A stretch of 64,000 nt of DNA from Dokdonia sp. 4H-3-7-5 (GCF_000212355.1 NC_015496.1:1-64000); one strand, 5' to 3'; counted from the first letter of the stretch, positions 18,199-27,777 are shown. A program made the numbers and translations. Notes: generated from the sequence alone by a model not told the origin.

Positions 18199-21100
18199 CT
18201 ACCCTTTTTCTACAGAGGCATTTGTTTTTCCTTCTGCTTGTTTAATAATTGCTAGTTCGCCACGAGCTTTTTCTACAGTCTCTGGATAATCTGCAAAGTT
18301 TGTAATCACACTTTCTAGAATATATGTTGCTTGATATGCATCTCCTAGTGCATAAAAGTTCTTTGCCATAAGCACAAGACCTTTTGCTCCATACTCTTTA
18401 AAACCGCTATAATCTTTTGCTAGTTTTTGAACTGCAACATTAGATGCTTCAAAGTTTTGAGCTTCATTTTTAAAGTAGGCATCGTAATATAAAGCCTCTG
18501 CTGCAAGTGCTCCTGTAGCAATTTTTTGAACCTCGGCATAAGCTGTCTTAGCTCTGGCTTTATCACCTGTCTTTATAGAAGAGCGAGCAATTATTATTTG
18601 CGCATCACTTTTTACTGCATTATCAATTTTTGCATTTCCAAGTACCTTTTCAGCATAGCCTACTGCTTTTATCAAGTCTTCACCTTCATAAAAAGATTTC
18701 ATGAGGTTAGACTGAGCAAAAATGATATTCTGTGGGAAGTCTGCTTCTGTTTCTAGTCGTTTTAATACCGGAATTGCAGCTGTATAGTTTTTATCTGTAA
18801 GATATACTTGCCCTAAACGTGCAAGTGCTTGCTCCGTAAACTCACTACGCTCCTTTGTTATAACAAATTGGTAATGCGGAATTGTTTTTTTGTATTCCGC
18901 TTTCGCGAAAGCGAGCTGCCCTAAATAAAAATGAGCTTGTAATGCATGCTGCCCATTAGGATAGTCACTCAAGTATGACTCAAAAAGTCGTTCTGCTTGA
19001 CCTACATTATTCTCCACATATTGCTTCTCTGCCGAAGCGTAGGCAGCATCATCAAGCTCTGCATCCTCCACATCGATAAAATCTAATGTGCTCACCCATT
19101 GACCATATTCATCTACACGACCTAAATCTATATAAATAAGCTTTGCCGTAGTCACTGCTTGCAATGCCTCCGGAGTTCCTGGATAATCACCAGCTACCTT
19201 GCGCAAAAGTGCGAGTGCCTCATCGGACTTGTTTTTATTATCAAGTATCAACGCTTTTTTAAGCATTGCTTTTGACACGTAAGAACTACCAGGTAAATCT
19301 CTTACTAATTTATCATAAGCTGTAATTGCTTGATCATTTTTGTTTTGAGATACATAGATGTTACCTAATTCATAAAGCGCATCATCGCGATAAGTAGAAT
19401 TTGGAAACTTGGTCGAAAAAGTTTGAAGTCCGCTTATTTTGTCCTCATCCTTTTTTATAAAACCATAACTCATCGATTTTTGAAAAGTCGCATAATCTTG
19501 ATCTGTCATATTAAGCGCTATAGACTTATTATAGGCTTCAAGTGCAGGCCAGTACTTACTACTTATAAAACGGCTATCACCTAGACGTAAATACGCATCA
19601 TTAAGTTTACTTTGATCTTGCACATTACTTGCAGTATACGACTCAAAAACGGTCGCTGCTTGTTCATACTGCTTATCCGAAAAATATGCATATGCAAGGT
19701 TATAATTGATGTCTTGATATTCTGGAGTATTTGCAGCGTTACTGTTATTTAAAAACTGCTTGTACCCTATAATTGCTTCTTTAAAATCATTTGCAACATA
19801 ATCACTTTCTGCTTTCCAGTAAGTTGCACGTGTCACATATAATGGATCGCGTGGTTCTTTAAGAGATTTTTTAAATGCTGCAGCAGCCTCGGGATAATTG
19901 CCCTCATTATAAAGATCAAGACCATAAAGAAACGCTACTTTTTGATAAGCTACCTTATTATCAAAATTGCTGTTGCTTTCTAGCAAGCGCATTGCCTCTT
20001 TGTAATTTTTTGAGGTGATGTAAGAATCTATTAGTAATGCTTCTAGTTCTGGCTTTGCTGGAGATTTTGGATATGTATCTATATAATCTGTAATCACAGC
20101 AGGTGTAGACTTGTAAGCATTACCTATTTCATAGCTCAGCTTTGCATAATTAAGACCACTATCTTCTTTGATTTGTGCATTAAAGTCCATTTCACTTGCA
20201 TTTTTAAATGCGTTGAGTGCTTCTTGCTTTTTATCTAATTTTAGGTAAGATTCTGCTAGGTGGTAATATCCATTTTGTGCTACACTATTGTTACCATCAA
20301 TTATTTTATTAAATTCATTGATAGCGTTTGCATAATCTCCCTGCTTATAATATGTATATCCTAGCTGGTAGTAATCTGTATTATTCCACTTACCACGCTT
20401 TCCTTTGTAGGCTTGTAAATATGGTAATGCCTCTGCATACCTCTTTTGGTTAAAATAGCTTTCTCCTATAATTTTATTAAGCTCAGACTTTTCTGTTGGG
20501 TTTGCTTTTGCCAGCTGTGACTTCCCTTCTGAAATTGCTTCGTCAAATTTTCCTAACTTAAAATTAAGGTCTGCTTTAAAGTATGCAAGATCCTCATTAT
20601 ATGCTCCTCCTGTTTCTGCTTCTACTTCCTCAAAAAGCTCATTTGCCTCTTCATATTCATCACCCTCATAAGCCATAAAACCTATGTAATACTTAGCCTG
20701 CGTTCCATATTTTTTTGAATCACGTACACGGTTTAAGTACTTCTTTGCTTCATCAAAACGATTACTTTTAAAATAAGCATAACCGTTATTAAAGTAAAAA
20801 GTCTCCTTTTCTCCAGCTGTAAGCGTACTTTCATCTACGCGATCATACCATTTGCGAGCATAAGCAAATTTGCCATTATCAAAGTAATACTGAGCTACAT
20901 CTAGAAATGCACTGTTGCGCTTTGTACTTGTAGGGTACTCTGTGACGAAAGTGGTCATAAGATCATCTGCCCCTTGCTGATTAAGACGTACTGCCGCGTT
21001 TGCAATGTAATAAGCACAATCACCTTTTACGGTGGTATCATCTGTATCCCCCTTTACTTCCTCAAAAAGAGTTTGCGATGCTAGATATTGCTTACTATTA

Positions 21101-21219
21101 TATAAGGAGAGTGCCTTATTAAATTGTACAAGATCATTCGTATATATTGCCGATTGTTGCGCTACAGCAATAGTTGAATATAAAAATAATGCAACAAGTA
21201 CATACTTGATTTTATGCAT
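18199..21219 (-). CDS. exported tetratricopeptide-repeat protein
   Basis: A 1006-residue protein with a signal peptide 1-20 (ending VAQQ) followed almost entirely by TPR-type helix pairs. Repeats with A-x-FEEV, YLGQLAFAKAEY and GNIYVSQNKNDQAITAYDKL consensus features recur about every 34-36 residues. TPR solenoids bind partner proteins, and this one would act in the periplasm. It is first in an operon with the barrel protein at 16344-18122. A -7 element (TAACTTTG, minus strand) lies about 100 bases upstream. The palindrome at 18899 is read as LAFAKAEY within a repeat. Confidence 0.85.
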   Translation of the reverse strand: MHKIKYVLVALFLYSTIAVAQQSAIYTNDLVQFNKALSLYNSKQYLASQTLFEEVKGDTDDTTVKGDCAYYIANAAVRLNQQGADDLMTTFVTEYPTSTKRNSAFLDVAQYYFDNGKFAYARKWYDRVDESTLTAGEKETFYFNNGYAYFKSNRFDEAKKYLNRVRDSKKYGTQAKYYIGFMAYEGDEYEEANELFEEVEAETGGAYNEDLAYFKADLNFKLGKFDEAISEGKSQLAKANPTEKSELNKIIGESYFNQKRYAEALPYLQAYKGKRGKWNNTDYYQLGYTYYKQGDYANAINEFNKIIDGNNSVAQNGYYHLAESYLKLDKKQEALNAFKNASEMDFNAQIKEDSGLNYAKLSYEIGNAYKSTPAVITDYIDTYPKSPAKPELEALLIDSYITSKNYKEAMRLLESNSNFDNKVAYQKVAFLYGLDLYNEGNYPEAAAAFKKSLKEPRDPLYVTRATYWKAESDYVANDFKEAIIGYKQFLNNSNAANTPEYQDINYNLAYAYFSDKQYEQAATVFESYTASNVQDQSKLNDAYLRLGDSRFISSKYWPALEAYNKSIALNMTDQDYATFQKSMSYGFIKKDEDKISGLQTFSTKFPNSTYRDDALYELGNIYVSQNKNDQAITAYDKLVRDLPGSSYVSKAMLKKALILDNKNKSDEALALLRKVAGDYPGTPEALQAVTTAKLIYIDLGRVDEYGQWVSTLDFIDVEDAELDDAAYASAEKQYVENNVGQAERLFESYLSDYPNGQHALQAHFYLGQLAFAKAEYKKTIPHYQFVITKERSEFTEQALARLGQVYLTDKNYTAAIPVLKRLETEADFPQNIIFAQSNLMKSFYEGEDLIKAVGYAEKVLGNAKIDNAVKSDAQIIIARSSIKTGDKARAKTAYAEVQKIATGALAAEALYYDAYFKNEAQNFEASNVAVQKLAKDYSGFKEYGAKGLVLMAKNFYALGDAYQATYILESVITNFADYPETVEKARGELAIIKQAEGKTNASVEKG
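18899..18912. repeat. dispersed palindrome, exact copy (TPR gene)
   Basis: Exact GCTTTCGCGAAAGC read as AFAKA inside a TPR helix, flanked by TTCC like the copies at 15041 and 36067. Confidence 0.9.
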
Positions 21220-21285
21220 AGTTAAGAGTTGTTTTATGAGTTCTGATCATTATCAGGAATAGACTAAAAAATGTAAAATAAGAAT

Positions 21286-21299
21286 GCTTTCGCGAAAGC
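21286..21299. repeat. dispersed palindrome, exact copy (intergenic)
   Basis: Exact GCTTTCGCGAAAGC between the divergent TPR and pirin genes, 67 bases upstream of the TPR ATG and downstream of its putative -7 element. It would therefore lie in the TPR mRNA leader. Confidence 0.9.
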
Positions 21300-21322
21300 T
21301 AAACACGCTATTTACATCGCTT

Positions 21323-21330
21323 CAAAGTTA
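21323..21330 (-). promoter_or_regulatory. -7 element of the TPR-barrel operon
   Basis: Minus-strand TAACTTTG matches the Bacteroidota -7 consensus TAnnTTTG, about 104 bases before the TPR ATG. No clear TTTG -33 element is seen at the usual spacing. Confidence 0.4.
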
Positions 21331-21543
21331 AGTTTCTTCCCTAAGCATAACGTCAGAAATCTTTGTTAATTATATAGAGTTGTGAAAAGGATTTTAACAG
21401 TCTAAAACAGTACGTTAAAAACGTAAAAAAAATAAAATTGAATACCCTGCCCTTAAGGAAATTATGACCTCACATCAGATTTACATACATCTCTAATTAA
21501 ATTTGAAATTCTATTGTAGCTAACAATGCAGAACATTCATTCA

Positions 21544-21551
21544 TACCTTTG
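21544..21551 (+). promoter_or_regulatory. -7 element of the pirin gene
   Basis: TACCTTTG matches TAnnTTTG. Only 2 bases separate it from an ATG at 21554 and 26 bases from the ATG at 21578, so it bears directly on which start is used. Confidence 0.5.
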
Positions 21552-21577
21552 TAATGCTATGTAAAAACGAAACACCT

Positions 21578-22591
21578 ATGACAGCAATTAAAAAAATTAA
21601 ACAACTCGGTTTTCAGTGGGAAACACAAGATCCTTTTCTTTTTTGTGCATATCATCTAGATAATTACCCGAAAGGTAATGAGCAGCTAGGTCCAGCTGCA
21701 TCACTACAAGGTCGTAATCTAGGAATGGATTTTGAACCCAACGCAGAGGGATGGAATATGTATCACGGCACTACAGTACCAGGATTTCCTGCGCATCCTC
21801 ATCGCGGTTTTGAGACTGTAACTATTGTAGAGCGAGGTCTCGCAGACCATAGTGATTCTCTAGGAGCTGCTGGGCGTTTTGGAAATGGAGATGTACAGTG
21901 GATGACCGCTGGTAAAGGCGTACAGCATAGCGAGATGTTTCCGCTACTGAATGATGATAAAGAAAATCCGCTGTTATTATTTCAACTCTGGCTCAACCTT
22001 CCTAAAAAGAATAAGCTGGTCGCTCCGCATTTCAAAATGCTATGGAATGAAGACATTCCTATTCATAACTTACAAGATAACAATGGAAAAAGCACAAGCA
22101 TAAAACTCATATCTGGAGATTACAATAATATAGAAGCTCCCGTAGCTGCTCCAGATTCTTGGGCTATGGATGCTAGTAATCACGTAGCCATCTGGCTCAT
22201 TACTATGGAACCAAGCGCTGTCTGGAAATTACCTTCGGCAGCTGCACAGCTAAATAGATCTTTATATTTTTATAGCGGAGAAAAGGTCACTATAGAGGGC
22301 AATCAGATATCGGTAAATCACAGTATTGATCTTTTTAGTGATCAAGTAATAGAGATAAAAAATGGTAACACCACTGCAAGTTTCTTACTATTACAAGGAA
22401 AACCTATCAATGAGCCAGTAGTTCAGCAAGGACCTTTTGTAATGAATAGCCCTCAAGAAATTCATGAAGCCATTTCCGAATTTAGAAAGACCGCTTTTGG
22501 TGGCTGGCCTTGGAGTTCTTATGATCACACACATCCCAAAGAGCGCGGTCGTTTTGCTCTACATGCAGATGGGCGTGAAGAAGTAAAATAG
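21578..22591 (+). CDS. pirin family protein
   Basis: Pirins are bicupin, iron-binding proteins; some act as quercetin 2,3-dioxygenases, others as regulators. The 337-residue protein has the N-cupin metal motif [12 protein letters not shown] with partner GKGVQHSE, a second cupin domain, and a C-terminal segment GGWPWSS. No signal peptide. An in-frame ATG at 21554 would add 8 residues (MLCKNETP), but it lies 2 bases from a perfect -7 element. Either the transcript is leaderless and starts there, or translation begins at 21578; I chose the latter because its N-terminus matches the family better. Confidence 0.9.
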   Translation: MTAIKKIKQLGFQWETQDPFLFCAYHLDNYPKGNEQLGPAASLQGRNLGMDFEPNAEGWNMYHGTTVPGFPAHPHRGFETVTIVERGLADHSDSLGAAGRFGNGDVQWMTAGKGVQHSEMFPLLNDDKENPLLLFQLWLNLPKKNKLVAPHFKMLWNEDIPIHNLQDNNGKSTSIKLISGDYNNIEAPVAAPDSWAMDASNHVAIWLITMEPSAVWKLPSAAAQLNRSLYFYSGEKVTIEGNQISVNHSIDLFSDQVIEIKNGNTTASFLLLQGKPINEPVVQQGPFVMNSPQEIHEAISEFRKTAFGGWPWSSYDHTHPKERGRFALHADGREEVK

Positions 22592-22600
22592 TGCTATCAC

Positions 22601-22614
22601 ATTTTCGCGAAAGC
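22601..22614. repeat. dispersed palindrome, degraded copy (intergenic)
   Basis: ATTTTCGCGAAAGC, two left-end mismatches to the palindrome, followed by GTTA as in other copies. It lies 10 bases after the pirin stop. Confidence 0.6.
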
Positions 22615-22624
22615 GTTACATAAA

Positions 22625-22655
22625 AAACACCTCGCCTTTTAAAGACGAGGTGTTT
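22625..22655. terminator. bidirectional terminator between pirin and metalloprotease genes
   Basis: AAACACCTCG and CGAGGTGTTT form a 10-bp perfect stem around an 11-base self-complementary loop, with A/T runs outside. It lies between convergent genes. Confidence 0.8.
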
Positions 22656-22690
22656 ACATATAAAACTATAGTGTGGGTAAACTATAATTA

Positions 22691-23569
22691 TTAGTACATA
22701 GCTCTTAAAGCTGTTACGTCATTTGAGCTAAACTCACCATCCTCATTGTTTGAGAAACAAGCTTGCATGATAGAATCAAAATCTCTTGTTGGAGTTCCAG
22801 GTAATTGTATTGCTCCTGTAGATCCAGCAGACTCACCTCCACCGCTTCCACAGCTCGCGCGATCATAGTAATCAGAGTGACGGAAACCTATAGAGTGACC
22901 TATCTCGTGTGTAATTACGTGCTCATTTACGTTTGTAGATGATCCCTCAAGACCATAAATCTGTACAAACTTGTTAGGAAGTCCTTGTGCACTTGGAAAA
23001 CCAGCTACACCTCCACTTTGACCAGGATTATTTGCAGTGTTATCATACACTACCATATCACTGTTATTGAAGTTAGTCCCAAAAGTAAGACGGAAGCGTA
23101 AAGCAGAACCAGAAATACGGTTAAAGTTTGCTACAGCCCACTCTAATGCAGTACGCCCTTTTGTAGAAAGTCCGAAGTTGTCATTACCAGTATATCCTAT
23201 GATATCTATGGTTCTGTTTGCTCCAGTCACAAGGTTGTTTGTTCTAAACTGTCTTGTATCTTGGTTTACTGTCATTTCATCGAGCTCCTTTGCTGTCACA
23301 ACAATATCTTCACCTATGTAAATACGTTGCTGTACTGTACCATCAGGAAGATGAAAATCCCCTTTTGTTACTGCACCTGCATCAAGCTTAAGATCTTCTC
23401 TAATTTTGCCTAGAACACCTGCATCTGTTACAGCCTCTCTAGTGTCAGCTACAAACTCTTCGGTTACTAAGTCGTTCTCGATAGCTTCTTCTGTTTCTTT
23501 TTCACATGATGTGAACGTTATAGCCATCAAAGCGATAGCCATTGCACTAAATTTGAATTGATTTTTCAT
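22691..23569 (-). CDS. M57-type zinc metalloprotease, lipoprotein
   Basis: A 292-residue secreted protease. The lipoprotein signal ends FTSC (Cys22). The zinc site HEIGHSIGFRH, around residues 219-229, is the HExxHxxGxxH metzincin motif, and HEIGH is the hallmark of the 'dual-action HEIGH' (M57) family. The conserved Met-turn is SIMQACF. An N-terminal region (about 30-110) likely acts as a propeptide. Anchored to the cell surface or periplasm, it probably degrades proteins as nutrients or processes envelope proteins; the substrate is unknown. It is a single gene with its own -7 element 34 bases upstream and a terminator on the far side. Confidence 0.9.
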   Translation of the reverse strand: MKNQFKFSAMAIALMAITFTSCEKETEEAIENDLVTEEFVADTREAVTDAGVLGKIREDLKLDAGAVTKGDFHLPDGTVQQRIYIGEDIVVTAKELDEMTVNQDTRQFRTNNLVTGANRTIDIIGYTGNDNFGLSTKGRTALEWAVANFNRISGSALRFRLTFGTNFNNSDMVVYDNTANNPGQSGGVAGFPSAQGLPNKFVQIYGLEGSSTNVNEHVITHEIGHSIGFRHSDYYDRASCGSGGGESAGSTGAIQLPGTPTRDFDSIMQACFSNNEDGEFSSNDVTALRAMY

Positions 23570-23602
23570 TTGGATTGTTTAATTAAGGGTTAACGTTTCG
23601 CC

Positions 23603-23610
23603 CAAAATTA
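23603..23610 (-). promoter_or_regulatory. -7 element of the M57 metalloprotease gene
   Basis: Minus-strand TAATTTTG fits TAnnTTTG. A TTTG at 23627-23630 lies 16 bases further upstream, slightly closer than the usual -33 spacing. Confidence 0.45.
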
Positions 23611-23845
23611 ACTTATTTTAACATAACAAATACATTAAATACAACACTACAACGTTTTCGTAAACATTTTTATCAAATCAACATATTAAACACCTAAATA
23701 TCCACAAAGTGATAAAGGAAATCCTTTATAGGGCATTAACGCCTTGACCAACAATAGATTAAAATTTTGTAGGATAAGTATTACTAATGATTTTTTTAAC
23801 AATCATCAACCAAAATAGACAAATCACCCCACATTTTTACATTAA

Positions 23846-23879
23846 AAATCCTCAACAACTTATCAATTATTGAGGATTT
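23846..23879 (-). terminator. terminator of the LON-domain gene
   Basis: AAATCCTCAA and TTGAGGATTT form a 10-bp perfect stem with a 14-base loop. On the minus strand it is followed by a T run, 46 bases after the stop of the LON-domain gene. Confidence 0.7.
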
Positions 23880-23924
23880 CGCAATCAATTTAACGATAAT
23901 TGAATAAACTAACTCTTATATTAA

Positions 23925-24575
23925 CTATTGAGTAGTATAATCATCAAAGTCCAAAGGATCAAAGTTTTTAAAATGACCATTAAGAGCTATGAGTCGTTTT
24001 GTTCTATTTACAGACTTTAGTGTAGGCAACGCTATCTCTAGGTGCTCTATGAGATATTGTAACCTATTATTCTCGGAAGATATTTTCAATAACTCATACT
24101 CTTGTTCTAAAGTCAACCCCATCTTATGAGCAAATGTAAAACTTCGTATGGTGTTCTCGTTGATTTCTGGAGTTTTCATATCAAGCTCATCGTAAAAATC
24201 AGCTAGCAATGTGATAAACCTTATTTTAAGTGAGGATGTTGACTCTTGACGCTCTTCTATAAATGTAACCTCTCCTCCAGCATATAATCGTTCTCCTAGC
24301 GTATTATAAAAATTAATAAGCTTAAAAACCCTTAAACCTTTACAGATAATATCTGCAGCTCCAGAAGGATATCGTTTTACCACCTGTGTAACTTCCATTT
24401 CTGTGCCATAGGCAAGACTATTATTTATATAAGTGGGAATACCAAAGGTGATTCCTCCAGATTCACAATCTTGTAGTAATTGCTGGTACCTATCTTCAAA
24501 CACATGTAAATTGAGCGGCTCACCTGGGAAAGCAACCATTTCTAGCGGGAACATGGGGAGTATTGCTGTAGTCAT
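23925..24575 (-). CDS. LON peptidase substrate-binding-domain protein
   Basis: A 216-residue soluble protein corresponding to the N-terminal substrate-binding domain of Lon protease alone: LPMFPLEMVAFPGEPLNLHVFEDRY is the family start. The ATPase and Ser-Lys protease domains are absent. Stand-alone LON-domain proteins are widespread; their role is not established, though substrate recognition or proteostasis is plausible. It is transcribed divergently from lysA, about 145 bases away. Confidence 0.9.
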   Translation of the reverse strand: MTTAILPMFPLEMVAFPGEPLNLHVFEDRYQQLLQDCESGGITFGIPTYINNSLAYGTEMEVTQVVKRYPSGAADIICKGLRVFKLINFYNTLGERLYAGGEVTFIEERQESTSSLKIRFITLLADFYDELDMKTPEINENTIRSFTFAHKMGLTLEQEYELLKISSENNRLQYLIEHLEIALPTLKSVNRTKRLIALNGHFKNFDPLDFDDYTTQ

Positions 24576-24695
24576 AACTTAATTTTGGCTATGAAAAATA
24601 CAAAAGCTTCTACTTACTGTTATATAATGAACAATTTTTAACCTTATTGTTCAACATTTATAGACATTGTATCTTATGAATTTACAAAACTCTTC

Positions 24696-24703
24696 TAATT
24701 TTG
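24696..24703 (+). promoter_or_regulatory. -7 element of lysA
   Basis: TAATTTTG matches TAnnTTTG and ends 16 bases before the lysA ATG. A TTG at 24667-24669 is farther upstream than the usual -33 spacing. Confidence 0.5.
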
Positions 24704-24719
24704 CTTTAAATACGTTAAG

Positions 24720-25925
24720 ATGAAAAACAGAGATCTTTTAAACGTGGTCAACACCCACGGAAGTCCAGTTTATGTATATGATGCAGAGACTATTACCGCA
24801 CAATATAATAGACTTACTAATGCATTTAAGGATGTAAAACAGTTAAGACTTAACTATGCCGTAAAAGCTTTAAGCAACATTTCTATATTACAGCATTTAA
24901 AGAGCTTGGGTTCTGGACTAGACACTGTTTCTATTCAAGAAGTACAACTAGGCCTTCTTGCTGGCTTTACTCCAGATCGCATCATCTTTACACCCAATGG
25001 CGTATCGCTTGCAGAGATAGAGGAAGTAGCACAAATGGGTGTTCAAATCAATATAGACAACCTTTCTATACTAGAACAGTTTGGGACGAAGCATCCTCAA
25101 ATACCTGTGTGTATCCGTGTAAATCCTCACGTAATGGCTGGTGGAAACACTAACATTTCTGTAGGACACATCGATAGTAAATTTGGGATTAGTATTCACC
25201 AGCTACCACATGTACTACGTATTGTGGAAAATACCGGAATGAATATCAATGGAATTCACATGCACACTGGAAGTGACATTCTCGATATTGATGTATTTGT
25301 ATATGCTACAGAAATATTATTTGATGCTGCACAAAAATTCAGCGACCTTACTTTTATTGACTTCGGTAGCGGTTTTAAAGTACCCTATAAAGAAGGAGAC
25401 ATTGAGACTAACATAGAGGAACTAGGAGAGAAATTAGGTAAACGTTTTAACGCTTTCGCGAAATCGTACGGAAAACCCCTCACTCTTACCTTTGAACCTG
25501 GTAAATTCCTTGTGAGCGAAGCAGGTAAATTTCTTGTACAAGTAAATGTGGTAAAACAAACGACCTCAACAGTGTTTGCTCAAGTAGATAGTGGGTTTAA
25601 CCACTTAATACGACCTATGCTTTACGGAAGCCAGCATGAAATACGAAATATAAGTAACCCAAAAGGGAGAGAACGTTTTTACAGTGTTGTAGGATATATC
25701 TGTGAGACAGATACTTTTGCAAATAACCGTCGTATCTCAGAAATTTCTGAAGGTGATATTCTTGCCTTTGATAATGCAGGTGCATATTGCTTTACGATGG
25801 CAAGCAATTATAACAGTCGCTACAGACCTGCAGAGGTGTTGATCAAAAATGGCGAAGCGCATTTAATACGTAAACGAGAAACCTTTGAAGATCTCATAAG
25901 TAACCAAGTTATTCTTAAAGAATAA
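24720..25925 (+). CDS. lysA: diaminopimelate decarboxylase
   Basis: PLP enzyme of the last step of lysine synthesis, converting meso-diaminopimelate to L-lysine. The 401 residues fit the family. The PLP lysine is K49 in NYAVKAL; substrate/PLP-phosphate contacts include HMHTGSDI (about 178-187) and FEPGKFLVSEAG (about 255-266); the second-subunit catalytic Cys lies in GYICETDTF near 325. It is a single gene with a -7 element 16 bases upstream and a strong terminator. The near-copy of the palindrome at 25452 is read as NAFAKSY in a normally conserved stretch, without changing its length. Confidence 0.95.
   Translation: MKNRDLLNVVNTHGSPVYVYDAETITAQYNRLTNAFKDVKQLRLNYAVKALSNISILQHLKSLGSGLDTVSIQEVQLGLLAGFTPDRIIFTPNGVSLAEIEEVAQMGVQINIDNLSILEQFGTKHPQIPVCIRVNPHVMAGGNTNISVGHIDSKFGISIHQLPHVLRIVENTGMNINGIHMHTGSDILDIDVFVYATEILFDAAQKFSDLTFIDFGSGFKVPYKEGDIETNIEELGEKLGKRFNAFAKSYGKPLTLTFEPGKFLVSEAGKFLVQVNVVKQTTSTVFAQVDSGFNHLIRPMLYGSQHEIRNISNPKGRERFYSVVGYICETDTFANNRRISEISEGDILAFDNAGAYCFTMASNYNSRYRPAEVLIKNGEAHLIRKRETFEDLISNQVILKE
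25452..25465. repeat. dispersed palindrome, one-mismatch copy (lysA)
   Basis: GCTTTCGCGAAATC, one base off the palindrome, read as AFAKS in LysA. Confidence 0.7.
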
Positions 25926-25944
25926 CTACACTTAAAACTATCAC

Positions 25945-25972
25945 AAAGACCAGCAAACAGCTGGTCTTTTTT
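25945..25972 (+). terminator. lysA terminator
   Basis: AAAGACCAGC-AAACA-GCTGGTCTTT: a 10-bp perfect stem, 5-base loop, then a T run. It ends just before the first ATG of the next frame, which argues for a later start of that gene. Confidence 0.85.
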
Positions 25973-25996
25973 ATGAATACTGAGTACATTTATACT

Positions 25997-27112
25997 ATGA
26001 AATATTGGGTATTTATAGCAGTAATATTTGCAAGTTGTAGCAATCCTATCGAGACATCATTAAGCTCAAAAAATGAGCTTATAAAAACCGTTGTAAGCGA
26101 TATTAAAAAACACGAAGTACAAATACTGTATACACAAATCGATACGTCTAATACTGGTGAGATGGTATTTACAGATTATGAGTATAACGTAGATAGTAAC
26201 CAATATTTTTACCCTGCAAGCACGGTAAAATTCCCTGTAGCACTACTAGCTGCAGAGTTCATGGATGTACGTGAGAACCTACATCTTGACACACCATATA
26301 TTATAGGTGATGGCGACAACTTGCATACAGTGTCTGACGATATTAGACAGATTTTTGCAGTAAGTGATAATGATTCCTACAACAGGCTTTATGAGATTTT
26401 AGGTAGAGATTATATTAATAACCGCTTACGCGAAAAAGGACTAAACAACACCCGTGTCGCCCATAGATTATCTACGCAAAATGCTGATAAAGCTAGCAGG
26501 AGCAACATTCAATTCTTTCCAGGATATACAGAAGACGTAATTGAATTAAAAAATCAAACAGATAGCGACATCACACCAATTACCATAGAAGGTACCGACA
26601 AAGGCAAAGGATATATAGAAGATGGGGTTTTTGAAGAATCTCCAATGAATTTTAGTAAGAAAAACTACTTCCCGCTTAAAGAGCAGCATGTACTAATCAA
26701 AAAGCTTATAGCCCCAGAAGTCTTTCCCGCAGCAGAACGATTTGACCTCTCCGAAGAAAGTAGAACTCGTTTACTATCGTCAATGAAGGCATTACCTAGA
26801 GAGTCAAAATATACCTCGCCAGCGTATTATGACAGTTATGTCAAGTTTTTCATATATGGAGATTCAAAAAATCCTATGCCTAGTAATATCAAAATTTATA
26901 ATAAAGTGGGGTATGCATATGGAACGCTCACAGAGACTGCATACATTGTTGACACAGAGAATGACATACGCTTTATACTCTCTGCAACTATTTTAGTAAA
27001 TGAGAACGCAATTTTCAATGATGATACCTACGAGTATGAAAATATAGGTATCCCCTTTCTCGCGCAACTAGGTCGTGAGTTTTATAAACAAGAAAAAGAG
27101 CGCAGGGAATAA
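25997..27112 (+). CDS. class A beta-lactamase-like serine hydrolase, lipoprotein
   Basis: A 371-residue exported protein. From the ATG at 25997 it starts with a clean lipoprotein signal, MKYWVFIAVIFASC. The serine-hydrolase triad of motifs is S75-T-V-K78 (SxxK), S123-D-N (SDN) and K303-V-G in place of KTG. This matches the class A beta-lactamase/penicillin-binding superfamily, but the family includes many enzymes that do not destroy antibiotics, so resistance cannot be assumed. A start at 25973 would lie inside the T run of the lysA terminator, hence the inner ATG. Single gene. Confidence 0.85.
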   Translation: MKYWVFIAVIFASCSNPIETSLSSKNELIKTVVSDIKKHEVQILYTQIDTSNTGEMVFTDYEYNVDSNQYFYPASTVKFPVALLAAEFMDVRENLHLDTPYIIGDGDNLHTVSDDIRQIFAVSDNDSYNRLYEILGRDYINNRLREKGLNNTRVAHRLSTQNADKASRSNIQFFPGYTEDVIELKNQTDSDITPITIEGTDKGKGYIEDGVFEESPMNFSKKNYFPLKEQHVLIKKLIAPEVFPAAERFDLSEESRTRLLSSMKALPRESKYTSPAYYDSYVKFFIYGDSKNPMPSNIKIYNKVGYAYGTLTETAYIVDTENDIRFILSATILVNENAIFNDDTYEYENIGIPFLAQLGREFYKQEKERRE

Positions 27113-27213
27113 AGCACCTTAGATGTAAATTTTGTTACTTCGCAGCACTATCAAGGCAATGCCTTAAATTGACAGCAAATTAATTTGCTTTTACAACCTA
27201 TAAATCGAGTACT

Positions 27214-27777
27214 GTGAGCTTAAGAGAACTTAATAAACGCACCACTATTTGCGAACTATGCAGCAATGAATACGATCTTTCTCCATTTATCGTGGAACCA
27301 AGAGAAGATGATATTCTAGCCTGTAAAACATGTATTAACCAGATCAATAATCCAGAGGAAGTAGATGTAAACCACTGGAGATGTCTTAATGATAGCATGT
27401 GGAGCACAGAACCTGCAGTACAAGTTGTAGCGTGGCGTATGCTTACAAGACTACGCAAAGAAGGATGGCCACAAGATCTTCTCGACATGATGTATCTAGA
27501 AGAAGTAACGTTAGAGTGGGCAAAAGCTACAGGAGAGCACATAGAAGAAGATGAAAACACGATTATTCATAAAGACTCCAATGGAACGAGGTTGGCTAAC
27601 GGTGATAGCGTAGTGCTCATTAAAGATCTAGATGTAAAAGGAGCCAACTTCACTGCAAAGCGTGGAGAGTTTATGCGTAATATAAATCTTGTACATGACA
27701 ATCCTGAACACATAGAAGGGCGTATACAAGGCCAACAGGTAGTTATCGTTACTCAATACGTAAAAAAGAGTAGCTAG
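27214..27777 (+). CDS. PhnA/YjdM-like zinc-ribbon protein
   Basis: A 187-residue cytoplasmic protein starting with GTG. The N-terminal zinc ribbon has C-x2-C pairs at CELC (residues 13-16) and CKTC (about 37-40). The C-terminal PhnA domain is recognisable (SNGTRLANGDSVVLIKDLDVKGAN and GRIQGQQVVI). Despite the name 'alkylphosphonate utilisation protein', the family has no proven role in phosphonate breakdown. A middle region (about 50-100, WRCLNDSMWSTEPAVQVV) extends it beyond the roughly 110-residue E. coli form. It is followed by a strong bidirectional terminator. Confidence 0.88.
   Translation: MSLRELNKRTTICELCSNEYDLSPFIVEPREDDILACKTCINQINNPEEVDVNHWRCLNDSMWSTEPAVQVVAWRMLTRLRKEGWPQDLLDMMYLEEVTLEWAKATGEHIEEDENTIIHKDSNGTRLANGDSVVLIKDLDVKGANFTAKRGEFMRNINLVHDNPEHIEGRIQGQQVVIVTQYVKKSS

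Larger units (their letters stand above)
21220..21553. other. 334-bp divergent intergenic region, TPR gene and pirin gene
   Basis: AT-rich with no supportable ORF. It holds an exact palindrome copy (21286-21299), a minus-strand -7 element for the TPR operon (21323-21330) and the pirin -7 element at its right end (21544-21551). Nothing else is evident. Confidence 0.6.
23570..23924. other. 355-bp intergenic region
   Basis: AT-rich, no supportable ORF. It holds the M57 gene promoter (-7 element 23603-23610) and the terminator of the LON-domain gene (23846-23879). A short inverted repeat around AAAGGAAATCCTTT (23715-23728) is also present; I assign it no role. Confidence 0.5.

Noticed and set aside
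25997-27112. Antibiotic-resistance beta-lactamase
   Set aside because: SxxK and SDN motifs are present but KTG is KVG and the protein is a lipoprotein; many members of this superfamily do not hydrolyse beta-lactams.
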